This document shows positions 1-7,972 of a stretch of 64,000 nucleotides of DNA, in pieces. The notes below the pieces were generated by a model. That model searched no databases. It had not been told where the DNA came from and was given only the letters and a program-made list of their open reading frames with translations. Each line of letters starts with the position of its first letter. Positions within the stretch are counted from its first letter, which is position 1. Source of the DNA: Deltaproteobacteria bacterium (GTDB taxonomy: Bacteria > Myxococcota_A > Polyangia > Polyangiales > Ga0077539); assembly GCA_030694465.1 (NCBI GenBank), contig JAUXYJ010000023.1, forward strand, positions 310,001-374,000. Direction: 5' to 3'. A program made the translations under genes and the position numbers.

Positions 1-414
1 TTGCGTCACGACGTCATGGTGGGCAAACACGGCGACCATGTCGGCGGTGAGCGAGACGCCGTGCGCGCGCTGATCAATGGAGACGCCGACGCAGCATGCG
101 TGATTGATGGCAACCACTTGAGCTTCGTGCGCGAGGGGCTCTTTGCGCAGGGATCTCTGCAAATTCTCACGCAGACGGCGCCCTACGACCACTGCAACAT
201 GACCGTGCTCGAGTCGGTTCCCCCTGCCCGCTGCGCGCGCTTTCGCGAACTGCTCTTGGGGATGTCCTTTGACGACCCTGAGGCGCGGCCGTTGCTCGAA
301 ATGGAGGGGCTGCGCCAGTGGCTCGATGGTCGCGACACGGGCTACACCCAGCTCGCCGCGGCGATCGATCGGTTCGACACGATCGCCCCTTGGCTCGCGC
401 GGGTGACCGGCTGA
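1..414 (+). CDS. PhnD-like phosphate/phosphonate-type substrate-binding protein, C-terminal part
   Basis: The frame is open at the left edge, so the N-terminus is missing and the TTG at base 1 is probably not the start. The visible 137 residues resemble the second lobe of periplasmic binding proteins of the PhnD family: a segment around residues 10-45 (VGGERDAVRALINGDADAAC) matches the 'count and bind' lobe, followed by ILTQTAPYDHCNMTVLE and a C-terminal helix with LLGMSFDDPEARPLLEMEG. Such proteins deliver an oxyanion to an ABC transporter, but many stand-alone members have unknown ligands. Its TGA overlaps the ATG of the next gene by one base, so the two are translationally coupled. The family is fairly sure; the ligand is unknown. 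Confidence 0.7.
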   Translation: MRHDVMVGKHGDHVGGERDAVRALINGDADAACVIDGNHLSFVREGLFAQGSLQILTQTAPYDHCNMTVLESVPPARCARFRELLLGMSFDDPEARPLLEMEGLRQWLDGRDTGYTQLAAAIDRFDTIAPWLARVTG

Positions 415-1616
415 TGGAGCCCCTGCGCGAGAGAATCATCGACGTTGACCTTGGAGATTTAGGCCTCGATGAGGGCGCGCATCTTTTGGTGCAGCGGGCT
501 CTCGCGCAGTGTGACCCCGCGCAGGTCATTCGAGTTCGCGGCACGGCGCACGCCCTCGCTGTGGACCTTCGCGGGTGGGCTCGTGCACAAGGTCATCGCT
601 TCGAAGTGTCCGAAGGGGCGTGGATTCTCTCGCGCAGCGCGAGCTACGACGGTCGTTGGCGCAACGCCGTGCGCGCGAGTGGCACCGATGCGGCGACGTC
701 GCCGGGCGAGCACGCGTCCTCGCGTTGGGGCGTCGCTGCCCGAGGAGCCCTGGTCGAAGACAGCGTCCCTGCGTGGGATTTTGCACTCGGAGACAAAGAC
801 TCTGTCTGGAGCGATGACGCCCCGAGGCTCTACGCCATGGGCGCCGCCGCGCAGTGGGATCCCGCCACCGCGGTGCCATGGTCGAGCGAGCTTACGCACC
901 CGGCTGAGGTCGAAGACGCGGTGGTCCAGGTGATGACTTACCTCATCGAAAACGAGACCGCTGCCCTGCAGGTCCCGGCTCGTTTTCTGGGCCGCGTACA
1001 CCCGCACTATCGCGAGATCGTGCAGGTGCTCGCCCTCCAGTGCGCAGACGAGGCGAGGCACATGGAGGTGTTTACCCGGCGCGCGTTGTTGCAACGGGAC
1101 GCCCTTGGGCTCTCGACCGCAGGTGGGCAGCGCTCGCTGCAGACCCTGTACGAAGAGCCAGATTATGCGATCGCGAGCTTTTTGCTCTCGGTCCTGGGCG
1201 AAGGGAGCTTCTTGTCGCTGCTCTGGTTTTTGCACGCGCACGGCCCCGATGAAGTGACCCGCAGCGTGGCCAAATTGAGCGCACAGGACGAGGCCCGACA
1301 CGTCGCGTTTTCGCTCTCGCACTTGCAGCGGCACTGTGAGAGAGAGCCTGCGATTCGTGCGAAATTTGCACGCGCTGTCGACGCTAGACACCAAGCACTG
1401 CAGCACACCGCCGGCCTCAACCGAGAGGTGTTTGACGGCCTGGTCTTGCTCGCCGCCGGAGGCTGGTCCCCCGCAGCGCTCCGGCGCGGACACCACGCGG
1501 TGATCGCGCTTCAACAGACGATGGACGAGGGACGCCGCGGACGGTTGGCGAGGCTCGGGTTTAGCGCAGGCGAGGCCGAGGCGCTGAGCGCGCTGCACAC
1601 ACGCAATTTCATGTGA
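414..1616 (+). CDS. TusA-like / ferritin-like diiron fusion protein
   Basis: About 400 residues. The first ~80 (acidic start, then VIRVRGTAHALAVDLRGWARAQGHRFEV) resemble the small TusA/SirA sulfurtransferase fold, though I do not see its catalytic Cys-Pro. After a linker of ~60 residues comes a helical bundle with two carboxylate-His motifs: ENET near 180, DEARH near 210, a second Glu in LGEGSF near 262 and QDEARH near 290. This is the four-helix diiron ferritin/rubrerythrin layout. The start is the ATG that overlaps the upstream stop (TGATG), giving a two-gene operon with the PhnD-like protein. Function is inferred only as a diiron oxidase or oxygenase; the substrate is unknown. A copy of the window's repeated palindrome core lies in the linker DNA (691-704). 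Confidence 0.7.
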   Translation: MEPLRERIIDVDLGDLGLDEGAHLLVQRALAQCDPAQVIRVRGTAHALAVDLRGWARAQGHRFEVSEGAWILSRSASYDGRWRNAVRASGTDAATSPGEHASSRWGVAARGALVEDSVPAWDFALGDKDSVWSDDAPRLYAMGAAAQWDPATAVPWSSELTHPAEVEDAVVQVMTYLIENETAALQVPARFLGRVHPHYREIVQVLALQCADEARHMEVFTRRALLQRDALGLSTAGGQRSLQTLYEEPDYAIASFLLSVLGEGSFLSLLWFLHAHGPDEVTRSVAKLSAQDEARHVAFSLSHLQRHCEREPAIRAKFARAVDARHQALQHTAGLNREVFDGLVLLAAGGWSPAALRRGHHAVIALQQTMDEGRRGRLARLGFSAGEAEALSALHTRNFM

Positions 1617-1623
1617 GCTTAGG

Positions 1624-3366
1624 GTGGGCGCTTGTCTGCCTTCGTGCGCGCAGAGTGCTTGTCGCCCAGAGCGAGCAGAGTACACTCACGCTGCAAAGTT
1701 GCTGTCAGGTGCTGCCGAGGCCAACCCGCGCCATCAGATCGGGCGATACGAAGTGCTGGGCGCGCTCGGGCACGGCGGGATGGCTGTGGTCTATCGCGCA
1801 CGCGACACGCAATTGTTGCGAATCGTCGCGGTCAAAGTGCTGCATCCGCACTTGGCTTCGGACGAAGAGAGCCGTCAGCGGTTCTTGCGCGAGGCCCAAG
1901 CCGCAGCGCGCTTGAGACACCCCAACATCGTCGAGGTCTTTGACTTCTCGGTCGCTGCGGACTCCGAGTCGTTTATGGTCACCGAGCTTCTCGAGGGGCC
2001 TACGCTTCGAAAGTTCTGCGAGCCGTTGTTGCCACTTTCGCCTGAGATTGTGGCTGCGATTGGCATGGTGCTCTGTGACGCCCTGGCCTGTGCACACGCG
2101 CAGGGCGTGGTGCATCGCGACGTCAAACCAGACAACGTGATGCTGCATCGCAACGGCACACTGAAGCTCACGGATTTTGGCATCGCGCATGTTGCGGACG
2201 GCAACGGGATGACCGTCACGGGGCAGATCTTGGGCTCGCCTGCGCACATGGCTCCCGAGCAAATTGATGGGCGAGCGGTCGATGGCCGCACGGATTTGTT
2301 CTCGCTCGGAACGGTGCTGTACCTGCTCGCGGTGGGTCGCTTGCCCTTTGATGCGCCAGCCGCGCACGCGCTGTTGCGCAAGATCCTTGATGTCGACTAT
2401 CCCGCGCCGCTGCGCTCACAGCCGCTGGTGGGGCACCGATTCGCTGCCATCATCACGCGCTGTTTGGCACAGAAGCCCGAGGATCGCTACGAAGACGCGG
2501 GCGCGTTGCGCAAGGCCCTCGGAGATTTCTGCCTCGAGACCGGGTGGAAAGATCCCCTGGAAAATCTCAAAGAATTCTTTGCGACACCGACGGAGTTTGT
2601 GAGCGCTCACAGCGCTCGCATGCTGGGCGTCTTGGCGTCTCTAGGGACCCTCGCACGGGACCGTCGTGACGTGGGAGAAGCGCTTGGATATTACAACCGC
2701 GCCCTCGCCTTGGACCCAGGCAACGCCGAGGTCCTCGCGCTTGTCCGTGGCATCGCGCGGCACCGACGAAGGCAGAAGAATCTTCGCGCGCTCGCGCTTG
2801 TGAGCACCACCGCGGTGTGCACCGCGATCGCGGGCGGGGGCGTCGCGATGATGATCAAGCGCTCCCTTCCGCGAGCACAATTGCAGCCGATTGCCGACGC
2901 CTCGGCTGCGCAGGCTGCTGCGCGTGATGCCTCGGTGCGCGCGATCGAGGACGTGACTGCCCTCGCGACAGATACGAGCGTGGCGACGGCGGACGTCGCG
3001 CAGGTGCGAGCCGAAGATGTGTCCGTAATCGTGGATGCACGGAGAGCCGCCGCGGGCCATCGCAATGGACACGCGGCGAGCGTGAACGCAGCACCCCAGC
3101 TAAGCTCGCCTCAGTCGGTGCGGCTGATTGTGCGCGGAATGCAGGGGTTACTGTCGATTGACGGCCGCGATCCTCGAGAGCACGACAACGGAACAGAGTA
3201 CTCACTGTCGGTGGGTTGGCATACGATCCAGCTCTTGCCGCAGGACTCTTCTTGCGCGCGCCCGCCGCCGTGGCGAGTCAACGTCGAGGCATCCCAGAGT
3301 GGCGTCACCCAAAACCTTCGAAGCCCATTCTTCTCTTGCCGCTTGCAAGAGGGACGCGAACCTTAA
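1624..3366 (+). CDS. Membrane-anchored Hanks-type Ser/Thr protein kinase
   Basis: Kinase domain at about residues 40-300 with all key motifs: glycine loop LGHGGMA, Lys in VAVKVL, catalytic loop HRDVKPDN, DFG and SPAHMAPEQ. A TPR-like segment follows (~350-375), then a hydrophobic span (ALALVSTTAVCTAIAGGGVAMMI, ~390-412) that fits one membrane segment, an Ala/Asp-rich linker, and a C-terminal beta domain resembling PEGA (LLSIDGRDPREH, ~500-575), probably outside the membrane. The GTG start lies 7 bases after the preceding stop. A TTG at 1699 is an alternative that would remove 25 poorly conserved-looking residues. The next gene overlaps its 3' end in another frame, so the two are probably co-expressed. 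Confidence 0.88.
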   Translation: MGACLPSCAQSACRPERAEYTHAAKLLSGAAEANPRHQIGRYEVLGALGHGGMAVVYRARDTQLLRIVAVKVLHPHLASDEESRQRFLREAQAAARLRHPNIVEVFDFSVAADSESFMVTELLEGPTLRKFCEPLLPLSPEIVAAIGMVLCDALACAHAQGVVHRDVKPDNVMLHRNGTLKLTDFGIAHVADGNGMTVTGQILGSPAHMAPEQIDGRAVDGRTDLFSLGTVLYLLAVGRLPFDAPAAHALLRKILDVDYPAPLRSQPLVGHRFAAIITRCLAQKPEDRYEDAGALRKALGDFCLETGWKDPLENLKEFFATPTEFVSAHSARMLGVLASLGTLARDRRDVGEALGYYNRALALDPGNAEVLALVRGIARHRRRQKNLRALALVSTTAVCTAIAGGGVAMMIKRSLPRAQLQPIADASAAQAAARDASVRAIEDVTALATDTSVATADVAQVRAEDVSVIVDARRAAAGHRNGHAASVNAAPQLSSPQSVRLIVRGMQGLLSIDGRDPREHDNGTEYSLSVGWHTIQLLPQDSSCARPPPWRVNVEASQSGVTQNLRSPFFSCRLQEGREP

Positions 3367-4303
3367 GGGTAGATCGCGCGGGATCGCGTGTTTTTTTGCA
3401 GGGACAATCTCACTTGCGTTGAGCATGTTTCCCTCGGTCGCGTGTGCGGACGACATCGACGAGTTCTTGATCGCGCGTGACAATTTTGCTGCGGGAGAGT
3501 TTGCACAGGCTGTCGTGCAGCTCCGTCGCCTTGTCGGAAACCAGCCTGCGCAGGTTCGTCCAGCCCTCGTCGAGACTGCCCGCAAGTACCTCGCCGCGGC
3601 GCTGTATTCGCAGGGACAGCGCGAGACCGCAGAGCAGATTTTTGAGCTTATTCTCAGAGAAAATCCTGACGCTGCGCTCAGCCCTGTGCTCTTCAGCGCA
3701 CCAGTCCAACAGAACTTCTACGACGTGCGGCAGCGGATGTTGCCCATCACCACCGCGCTGCGAGAGCAACGGCAGGCGGCAGCGTTGGCGACGCAGCAAG
3801 CGCGCGAGCAACGTCAGCGAGAGCACCGAGAGCTCTTGGCGACTCTGGCCACCCGCGAGACCGTGCGGGTGCAGACGAGCCCCGCGACGGTGATCTTACC
3901 GTTTGGCGCAGCACAATTTGTTACAGGACAAAACGGCGCGGGTGCGGCGTTTTTGTCAGCGCAAGTGCTGCTCGGCGGCCTCGCACTTGCCACCCCCGCC
4001 CTTTGTTATGCGTTGGTGATGGACGTCAGCAACGAGGAGACAGGTCGTCTTGGCCGCTGTGGGGGCTCTGGTGTTGGGCGACCTGAGGAGAGCACGCTCG
4101 TCGCGATGCAGGTGACCAACGTGGTGGCGTGGTCTGCTTTTGGTCTCGCGTTTGCGGGCGGCGCGCTCCATGCGGCGCTGACGTTTCGGGCCGAGCGTGT
4201 TGAGGTTCGTCGCCGAGCGCCACCGCCTGGCTTTGCCGAGATCCAACTCGCGGTTCTACCGACATCGGCGGGCGCTCAGCTTGTCTTGGGCGGCCGGTTC
4301 TAG
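3299..4303 (+). CDS. Secreted/inner-membrane protein with TPR-like and coiled-coil regions
   Basis: I placed the start at GTG 3299, inside the kinase gene, because it is the only start upstream of a good signal peptide: a basic stretch (KRDANLKGRSRG), a hydrophobic core (IACFFAGTISLALSMF) and cleavage after SVACA. The mature part begins DDIDEFLIARDNFAAGEFAQAV, a TPR-like repeat pair over ~60-150. A charged helix rich in Gln/Arg/Glu (~175-220) is likely a coiled coil. Two hydrophobic spans follow near 240-262 and 285-310. I do not recognise the family. The 68-base overlap with the kinase suggests it is the kinase's partner or sensor component. Confidence 0.7.
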   Translation: MASPKTFEAHSSLAACKRDANLKGRSRGIACFFAGTISLALSMFPSVACADDIDEFLIARDNFAAGEFAQAVVQLRRLVGNQPAQVRPALVETARKYLAAALYSQGQRETAEQIFELILRENPDAALSPVLFSAPVQQNFYDVRQRMLPITTALREQRQAAALATQQAREQRQREHRELLATLATRETVRVQTSPATVILPFGAAQFVTGQNGAGAAFLSAQVLLGGLALATPALCYALVMDVSNEETGRLGRCGGSGVGRPEESTLVAMQVTNVVAWSAFGLAFAGGALHAALTFRAERVEVRRRAPPPGFAEIQLAVLPTSAGAQLVLGGRF

Positions 4304-4337
4304 GCTACGAGATCCCCCACCCGGGCACTGCCTGCGT

Positions 4338-4517
4338 TTACGGGGCTCCGGTGGTGGCTGGGGTTGCCGCAGCAGGCGGCGGCGTAGCGACAGACGCGAC
4401 CGGTGGCGCTTCGTTGCCGCTTGAGGCCTGGGTGGTTGTGGTCGAGGGGCTCGCTTCGCTGCTGCTGGCGCAGTGGAGCAGGAAAGTAGCCAAAAACGCG
4501 ACGAGTAGGGGTCTCAT
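4338..4517 (-). CDS. Tiny Ala/Pro/Thr-rich lipoprotein
   Basis: 59 residues. The N-terminus MRPLLVAFLATFLLHC is a lipoprotein-type signal ending at Cys16, although His at -1 is unusual for a lipobox. The mature part is low complexity: Ser, then four Thr, then Ala/Pro-rich to the end. A longer reading of the same frame (to 4838) runs through non-gene-like sequence, so I use the internal ATG. It is convergent with the gene ending at 4303 and lies in tandem with a similar tiny lipoprotein at 4678-4899. Function unknown. Confidence 0.55.
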   Translation of the reverse strand: MRPLLVAFLATFLLHCASSSEASPSTTTTQASSGNEAPPVASVATPPPAAATPATTGAP

Positions 4518-4677
4518 GGAGGGGCTACGATCGCGCAGGTTGGAGAAGGACACAATGGCGCGACCTGTGGGGCTTTGAGAGAACCCCGCGGGGGAGAAAT
4601 GCAAAACGCGCGAAGAGCGCCCCGAAGGACTCTCTACGCGCGTCACGAGGTGCAGAGAAATCTCTACACCGCGTGGA

Positions 4678-4899
4678 TTACATGCCGCCACCCGAGGTGG
4701 TGGTGGTGGTGGTGGTGGTGGTGCCACCTGCGGGGGTCGTGGTGTCGCCTGCAGCGGGCGTCGTGGTGCCACCCGAGCTGGTCTCGGTGGTGGTGGTGGC
4801 GGTGGTCGAACCAGCGGCAGGAGCGGGGTCGCCGCCACAAGCCACTGCGAACGAGGACAAAAGTGCGGTCACCGAGAGAAGAACAAAAATTCGCTTCAT
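4678..4899 (-). CDS. Tiny Thr/Gly-rich lipoprotein
   Basis: 73 residues: signal peptide MKRIFVLLSVTALLSSFAVAC with a regular lipobox (AVAC), then GGDPAPAAGS and a tail almost entirely of Thr, Gly, Ser, Ala and Pro, including nine consecutive Thr. A strong ribosome site (GGAGG at 4909-4913) stands nine bases before the ATG, and a promoter-like block lies further upstream, so this is a real gene despite its simplicity. It is probably an extended surface peptide anchored in a membrane. The Thr run is encoded by a trinucleotide repeat that could change length. Function unknown. Confidence 0.8.
   Translation of the reverse strand: MKRIFVLLSVTALLSSFAVACGGDPAPAAGSTTATTTTETSSGGTTTPAAGDTTTPAGGTTTTTTTTTSGGGM
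4696..4723. repeat. GGT trinucleotide microsatellite inside lipoprotein gene
   Basis: Nine tandem GGT units on the plus strand, read as nine ACC (Thr) codons in the minus-strand lipoprotein. Length changes by whole units would keep the frame and only lengthen or shorten the Thr run. Confidence 0.9.
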
Positions 4900-5239
4900 G
4901 GTACTAAACCTCCGTTGGATGAGTCAGTGCGCAAATTCGCAGCGGTTGCTGCGCAATTCAGATCGCACGTGCGGCGTTAGGTACCGTGGGGTGTCTCTGA
5001 GTGTCAAGCGATCGAACGGATATGCTTGAGAAAGGCTCCCTGCGCATAGTTCACCAGTGAGCCGGCTGCTTTTGCTATGCTCGGAGCCTGCTTGCCCACT
5101 TGGTTGTTCGGGGTTGGACTCATGCCATGTGACAATGGCAGCCAAATTCGCACAAAAAAGCTGTGGTGACCCCTATCACGGTGTCGAATTAACGACGAGG
5201 GGCCAGAGCGCTTGCGGCCCTGGGCGAGGGAGATCTTCG
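4900..5239. other. Divergent intergenic region
   Basis: 340 bases between the tiny lipoprotein (leftward) and the sigma-54 activator (rightward). It holds the leftward promoter-like block at 4974-5007 and the lipoprotein ribosome site. The activator's frame stays open back to 5057, but that stretch does not look like FHA sequence, and a good ribosome site supports the start at 5240. Confidence 0.6.
4974..5007 (-). promoter_or_regulatory. Promoter-like block upstream of tiny lipoprotein
   Basis: Reading leftward: TTGACAC, then ACGGTACC, then T and AACGC. TTGACA is a perfect -35, and TACCTA after an 18-base spacer could be the -10. Transcription would start about 70 bases before the ATG at 4899. 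The same block with identical spacing occurs at 39893-39926, which makes a shared promoter class likely. Confidence 0.55.
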
Positions 5240-7072
5240 ATGCCCTGTCTACGATGGATCGGCGGCGCGGGCCGCGGACAGTTGTTTCCGATCTACAAAG
5301 CTGTGACGTCCATCGGCCGCGGCGGTGGCAACGACGTAAGCCTTGATGCGGCTGGCGTCGCAGAACATCACGCGCAGGTCGTCTTTGACGGACGGGATTT
5401 TTCGCTCGACGAGGTAGACCCCGTCGCAGACATCCAGATCAACGGAAAACGCAAACGGCGTGCAAGATTGCAGCACAATGACAAGCTCCTCATCGGAGGC
5501 GCACAGCTTGTGTTTTCGTTGCTTGAGGAGGCAGAGGCGCCGGGCGGTGCGCACACCCCCAAGGTCGATGGCGCACAGGCAGAGCTTGTGGGCTTGCGGC
5601 GGTTGCACCAGTTCTCTGAGCGTTTGTTAGTGACTCGAGATGTGCAAACGCTTCTCGAGCATCTGCTCGACGGCGCGATCGAAGCGACGGGCGCAGAGCG
5701 CGGGTTTGTGCTGCTTTTGCGAGACGATAAGCCCGAAATTCGCGCGGCTCGCAATCTGCGGCAAGAGACCATTCCCGACGCGGTCAAGCAGCTCTCGGAC
5801 AGCATCATTGCGAGGGTCATTGACTCCAAGCGCCCCATCATTGTGGCCGACGCAATGAATGATCAGTCGTTTGCGCGCAGTGAGAGCGTGATGCACCTGC
5901 GGCTGTCGAGTGTGCTCTGCGCACCTCTGATCGCGGGAGGCGAGCTCTTGGGCTTGATCTACTTGGGCAACGACCGAATCGCCAACCTGTTCGCCCCCAA
6001 GGCCCTCGATCTGGTCACGATCTTCTCGGCTCATGCCGCGTTGGTTCTGCAAAATGCCTTGCTCTTGGACTCTCTCCGCACAGACAAGAGCGAGCTTGAG
6101 AAGCGACTTAAAGATCAGCGCTTCGGCGAGATCATTGGCTCGGTTCCGTCGATGATGGAGGTCTTTCGCAAGGTCCAGAAGGTGGCTCCCACAGACATCG
6201 TGGTGCTGATTTCGGGAGAGACCGGCACGGGCAAAGAGCTCATCGCGCGCGAGATTCACCAGCGATCTCACCGGGCCAACGGCCCCTTTGTGGTGATCAA
6301 CTGCGGCGCGATCCCAGAGAACCTCATCGAGTCGGAGCTCTTCGGACACGTCAAGGGCGCCTTCACCGGCGCGATCGCCACACGCATTGGACGCTTTCAG
6401 GCCGCCGAAAAGGGCACGCTCTTTCTCGACGAAGTCGGCGAATTGCCGCTCGCTTTGCAGGTAAAACTCTTGCGGGCACTGCAAGAGCGCGTCGTGACCA
6501 AGGTGGGCGACTCTAAGGGCGAACGGGTCGATATTCGCGTAATCGCCGCGACCAACCGAGAGCTCGAAGAAGAGATCAAGAAGGGCAACTTTCGCGAGGA
6601 TCTTTATTACCGGCTCAATGTGGTCAACATCTATCTTCCGCCGCTGCGCGAGCGCGGCGATGACATCTTAGTGATCGCCAAGAGCCTGCTGCAAAAGTTT
6701 GTGGGCGAGCTCAACGCGCAGGTCAAAGGCTTTACGCCTAACGCCTTGGTCGCGCTGCGCAAGTACGACTGGCCTGGCAACGTGCGTCAGCTCGAAAACC
6801 GCATTCGCAAAGCGCTCGTTCTGTGCGACAAGACCTTGCTTGGGCCCGAGGATCTTGACCTGTCGCCCGAGCAATTGCAGCCCATCTTGCCTCTCGACAA
6901 AGCCAAAGAGGATTTTCAGCGCCGGTACATTCTTGAAGTGCTTGAGCGCAACAACGGCAACCGCACCAAGACCGCGCGCGACCTCGGCGTAGATCCACGC
7001 ACGATCTTTCGCTACCTCGAAAAAGAAGGCGGTCCACCGCCCGGTGGCGCAGGTCACCCGCAGGATGACTAA
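5240..7072 (+). CDS. FHA-GAF sigma-54-dependent transcriptional activator
   Basis: About 610 residues. Domains in order: FHA (~1-95, with SIGRGGGNDVSL and AEHHAQV), GAF (~125-285), sigma-54 AAA+ domain (~305-540) and a Fis-type helix-turn-helix at the C-terminus (NGNRTKTARDLGVDPRTIF). Walker A is GETGTGKE, the sigma-54 contact loop is GAFTGA, Walker B is LFLDEVGE and the Arg-rich sensor RQLENRIRKAL is present. The FHA domain, which binds phosphothreonine, takes the place of a response-regulator receiver, so control by one of the nearby Ser/Thr kinases is a reasonable inference. The start at 5240 is chosen because GAGGGAG lies 7 bases upstream and the FHA strand begins just after it. Confidence 0.93.
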   Translation: MPCLRWIGGAGRGQLFPIYKAVTSIGRGGGNDVSLDAAGVAEHHAQVVFDGRDFSLDEVDPVADIQINGKRKRRARLQHNDKLLIGGAQLVFSLLEEAEAPGGAHTPKVDGAQAELVGLRRLHQFSERLLVTRDVQTLLEHLLDGAIEATGAERGFVLLLRDDKPEIRAARNLRQETIPDAVKQLSDSIIARVIDSKRPIIVADAMNDQSFARSESVMHLRLSSVLCAPLIAGGELLGLIYLGNDRIANLFAPKALDLVTIFSAHAALVLQNALLLDSLRTDKSELEKRLKDQRFGEIIGSVPSMMEVFRKVQKVAPTDIVVLISGETGTGKELIAREIHQRSHRANGPFVVINCGAIPENLIESELFGHVKGAFTGAIATRIGRFQAAEKGTLFLDEVGELPLALQVKLLRALQERVVTKVGDSKGERVDIRVIAATNRELEEEIKKGNFREDLYYRLNVVNIYLPPLRERGDDILVIAKSLLQKFVGELNAQVKGFTPNALVALRKYDWPGNVRQLENRIRKALVLCDKTLLGPEDLDLSPEQLQPILPLDKAKEDFQRRYILEVLERNNGNRTKTARDLGVDPRTIFRYLEKEGGPPPGGAGHPQDD

Positions 7073-7096
7073 GCCCTCGTTCTCCCATTTGTAGCG

Positions 7097-7930
7097 ATGA
7101 GCAACCGCGACAGCAGTGTCAGTCAAATCGGTGAAGGTTTGTGCGCCAGGCAGACCACGCAACCAGCTGCGAGCCCAATGCGCTCGGAGCGCGTCGTAGT
7201 ATCCGAGTGCATTATTGCTGAGCGTTCGCGATCTCGAGCCCACACTTCTCTGGCCTCGCGCTCGCGCTCGCCGGCGGTTGGTACGCTTCTCGCGTTGCTC
7301 TCTCGCGTGTCCCTCCAGTGTGCCACCGTCGCGCTCGCCAGCGTCGCCTCCAGCGGCTGTCTCCTGGATCGCCGCATCGCAGGCGAAGGTGAATATCTGA
7401 CGCCGCTGAGCCCTCCTGTGATTGTGCAAGAGCGGGTCATTGGCGCTTCTGCAGGCACCGACCCCTTGCCTGGTGACATTATTGTCACGCCGACTCCCAC
7501 TGGCGGATCGCGGTTTGACATCACGTTTGGCGTCACCGTGCGGTTTGATACGCAGGCCACCCTGCTTGCGCGACTCTGGCTTGACCGAGACCGCAATTGC
7601 TCGCCCGAGAGCACGCCCAACCCAGATGGCACGGTGCGTCCACCCACGTGTGGATTTCCGCAGCGACTGCCCAATGAGGGGAGACTCACAGCTCCCGAAG
7701 CAGGGATTGAGCGCAAGCTGAGCTTCACGCTCTCATTTGCTACACCTAACAAATGCACTCGCGTGGACTTGTACCTAGCGCCCTCTTTTAGAGCAGGCGA
7801 TCCGGCGCGCGAACATGACCCAAGACGTCCCAGCGAGGTAGCCCACGCGCGGTGGTTCGTGGTGGTCCCGTCGACGAGCGGCGAAGAGCCCCGACCCCGC
7901 GAGTGCAACGACCTCAACGCTTCACGATAG
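7097..7930 (+). CDS. Predicted lipoprotein, unknown function
   Basis: The clear signal is a hydrophobic stretch ending in a lipobox (VASVASSGC), after which the mature protein begins LLDRRIAGEGEY. From the ATG at 7097 the signal is preceded by ~75 Arg/Ser-rich residues, which is too long for a normal lipoprotein. A TTG at 7295 would give a compact signal (MLSRVSLQCATVALAS...), so the true start may be there. The mature ~200 residues form a beta-rich region with two Cys pairs and no domain I know. The adjacent downstream gene is also a lipoprotein in the same direction. Confidence 0.6.
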   Translation: MSNRDSSVSQIGEGLCARQTTQPAASPMRSERVVVSECIIAERSRSRAHTSLASRSRSPAVGTLLALLSRVSLQCATVALASVASSGCLLDRRIAGEGEYLTPLSPPVIVQERVIGASAGTDPLPGDIIVTPTPTGGSRFDITFGVTVRFDTQATLLARLWLDRDRNCSPESTPNPDGTVRPPTCGFPQRLPNEGRLTAPEAGIERKLSFTLSFATPNKCTRVDLYLAPSFRAGDPAREHDPRRPSEVAHARWFVVVPSTSGEEPRPRECNDLNASR

Positions 7931-7972
7931 AGATTTTTCTTAGATTTTTTGCACACGTTCTGACTGATCCGC

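Noticed and set aside
459..1685. Long open frame on the minus strand opposite the TusA-ferritin gene
   Set aside because: It mirrors a confident gene in a GC-rich genome, has no recognisable domain and no ribosome site, so it is a shadow frame.
5045..5085. Possible sigma-54 promoter before the FHA-GAF activator
   Set aside because: A GG and a GC element are present but ten bases apart, not the twelve required.
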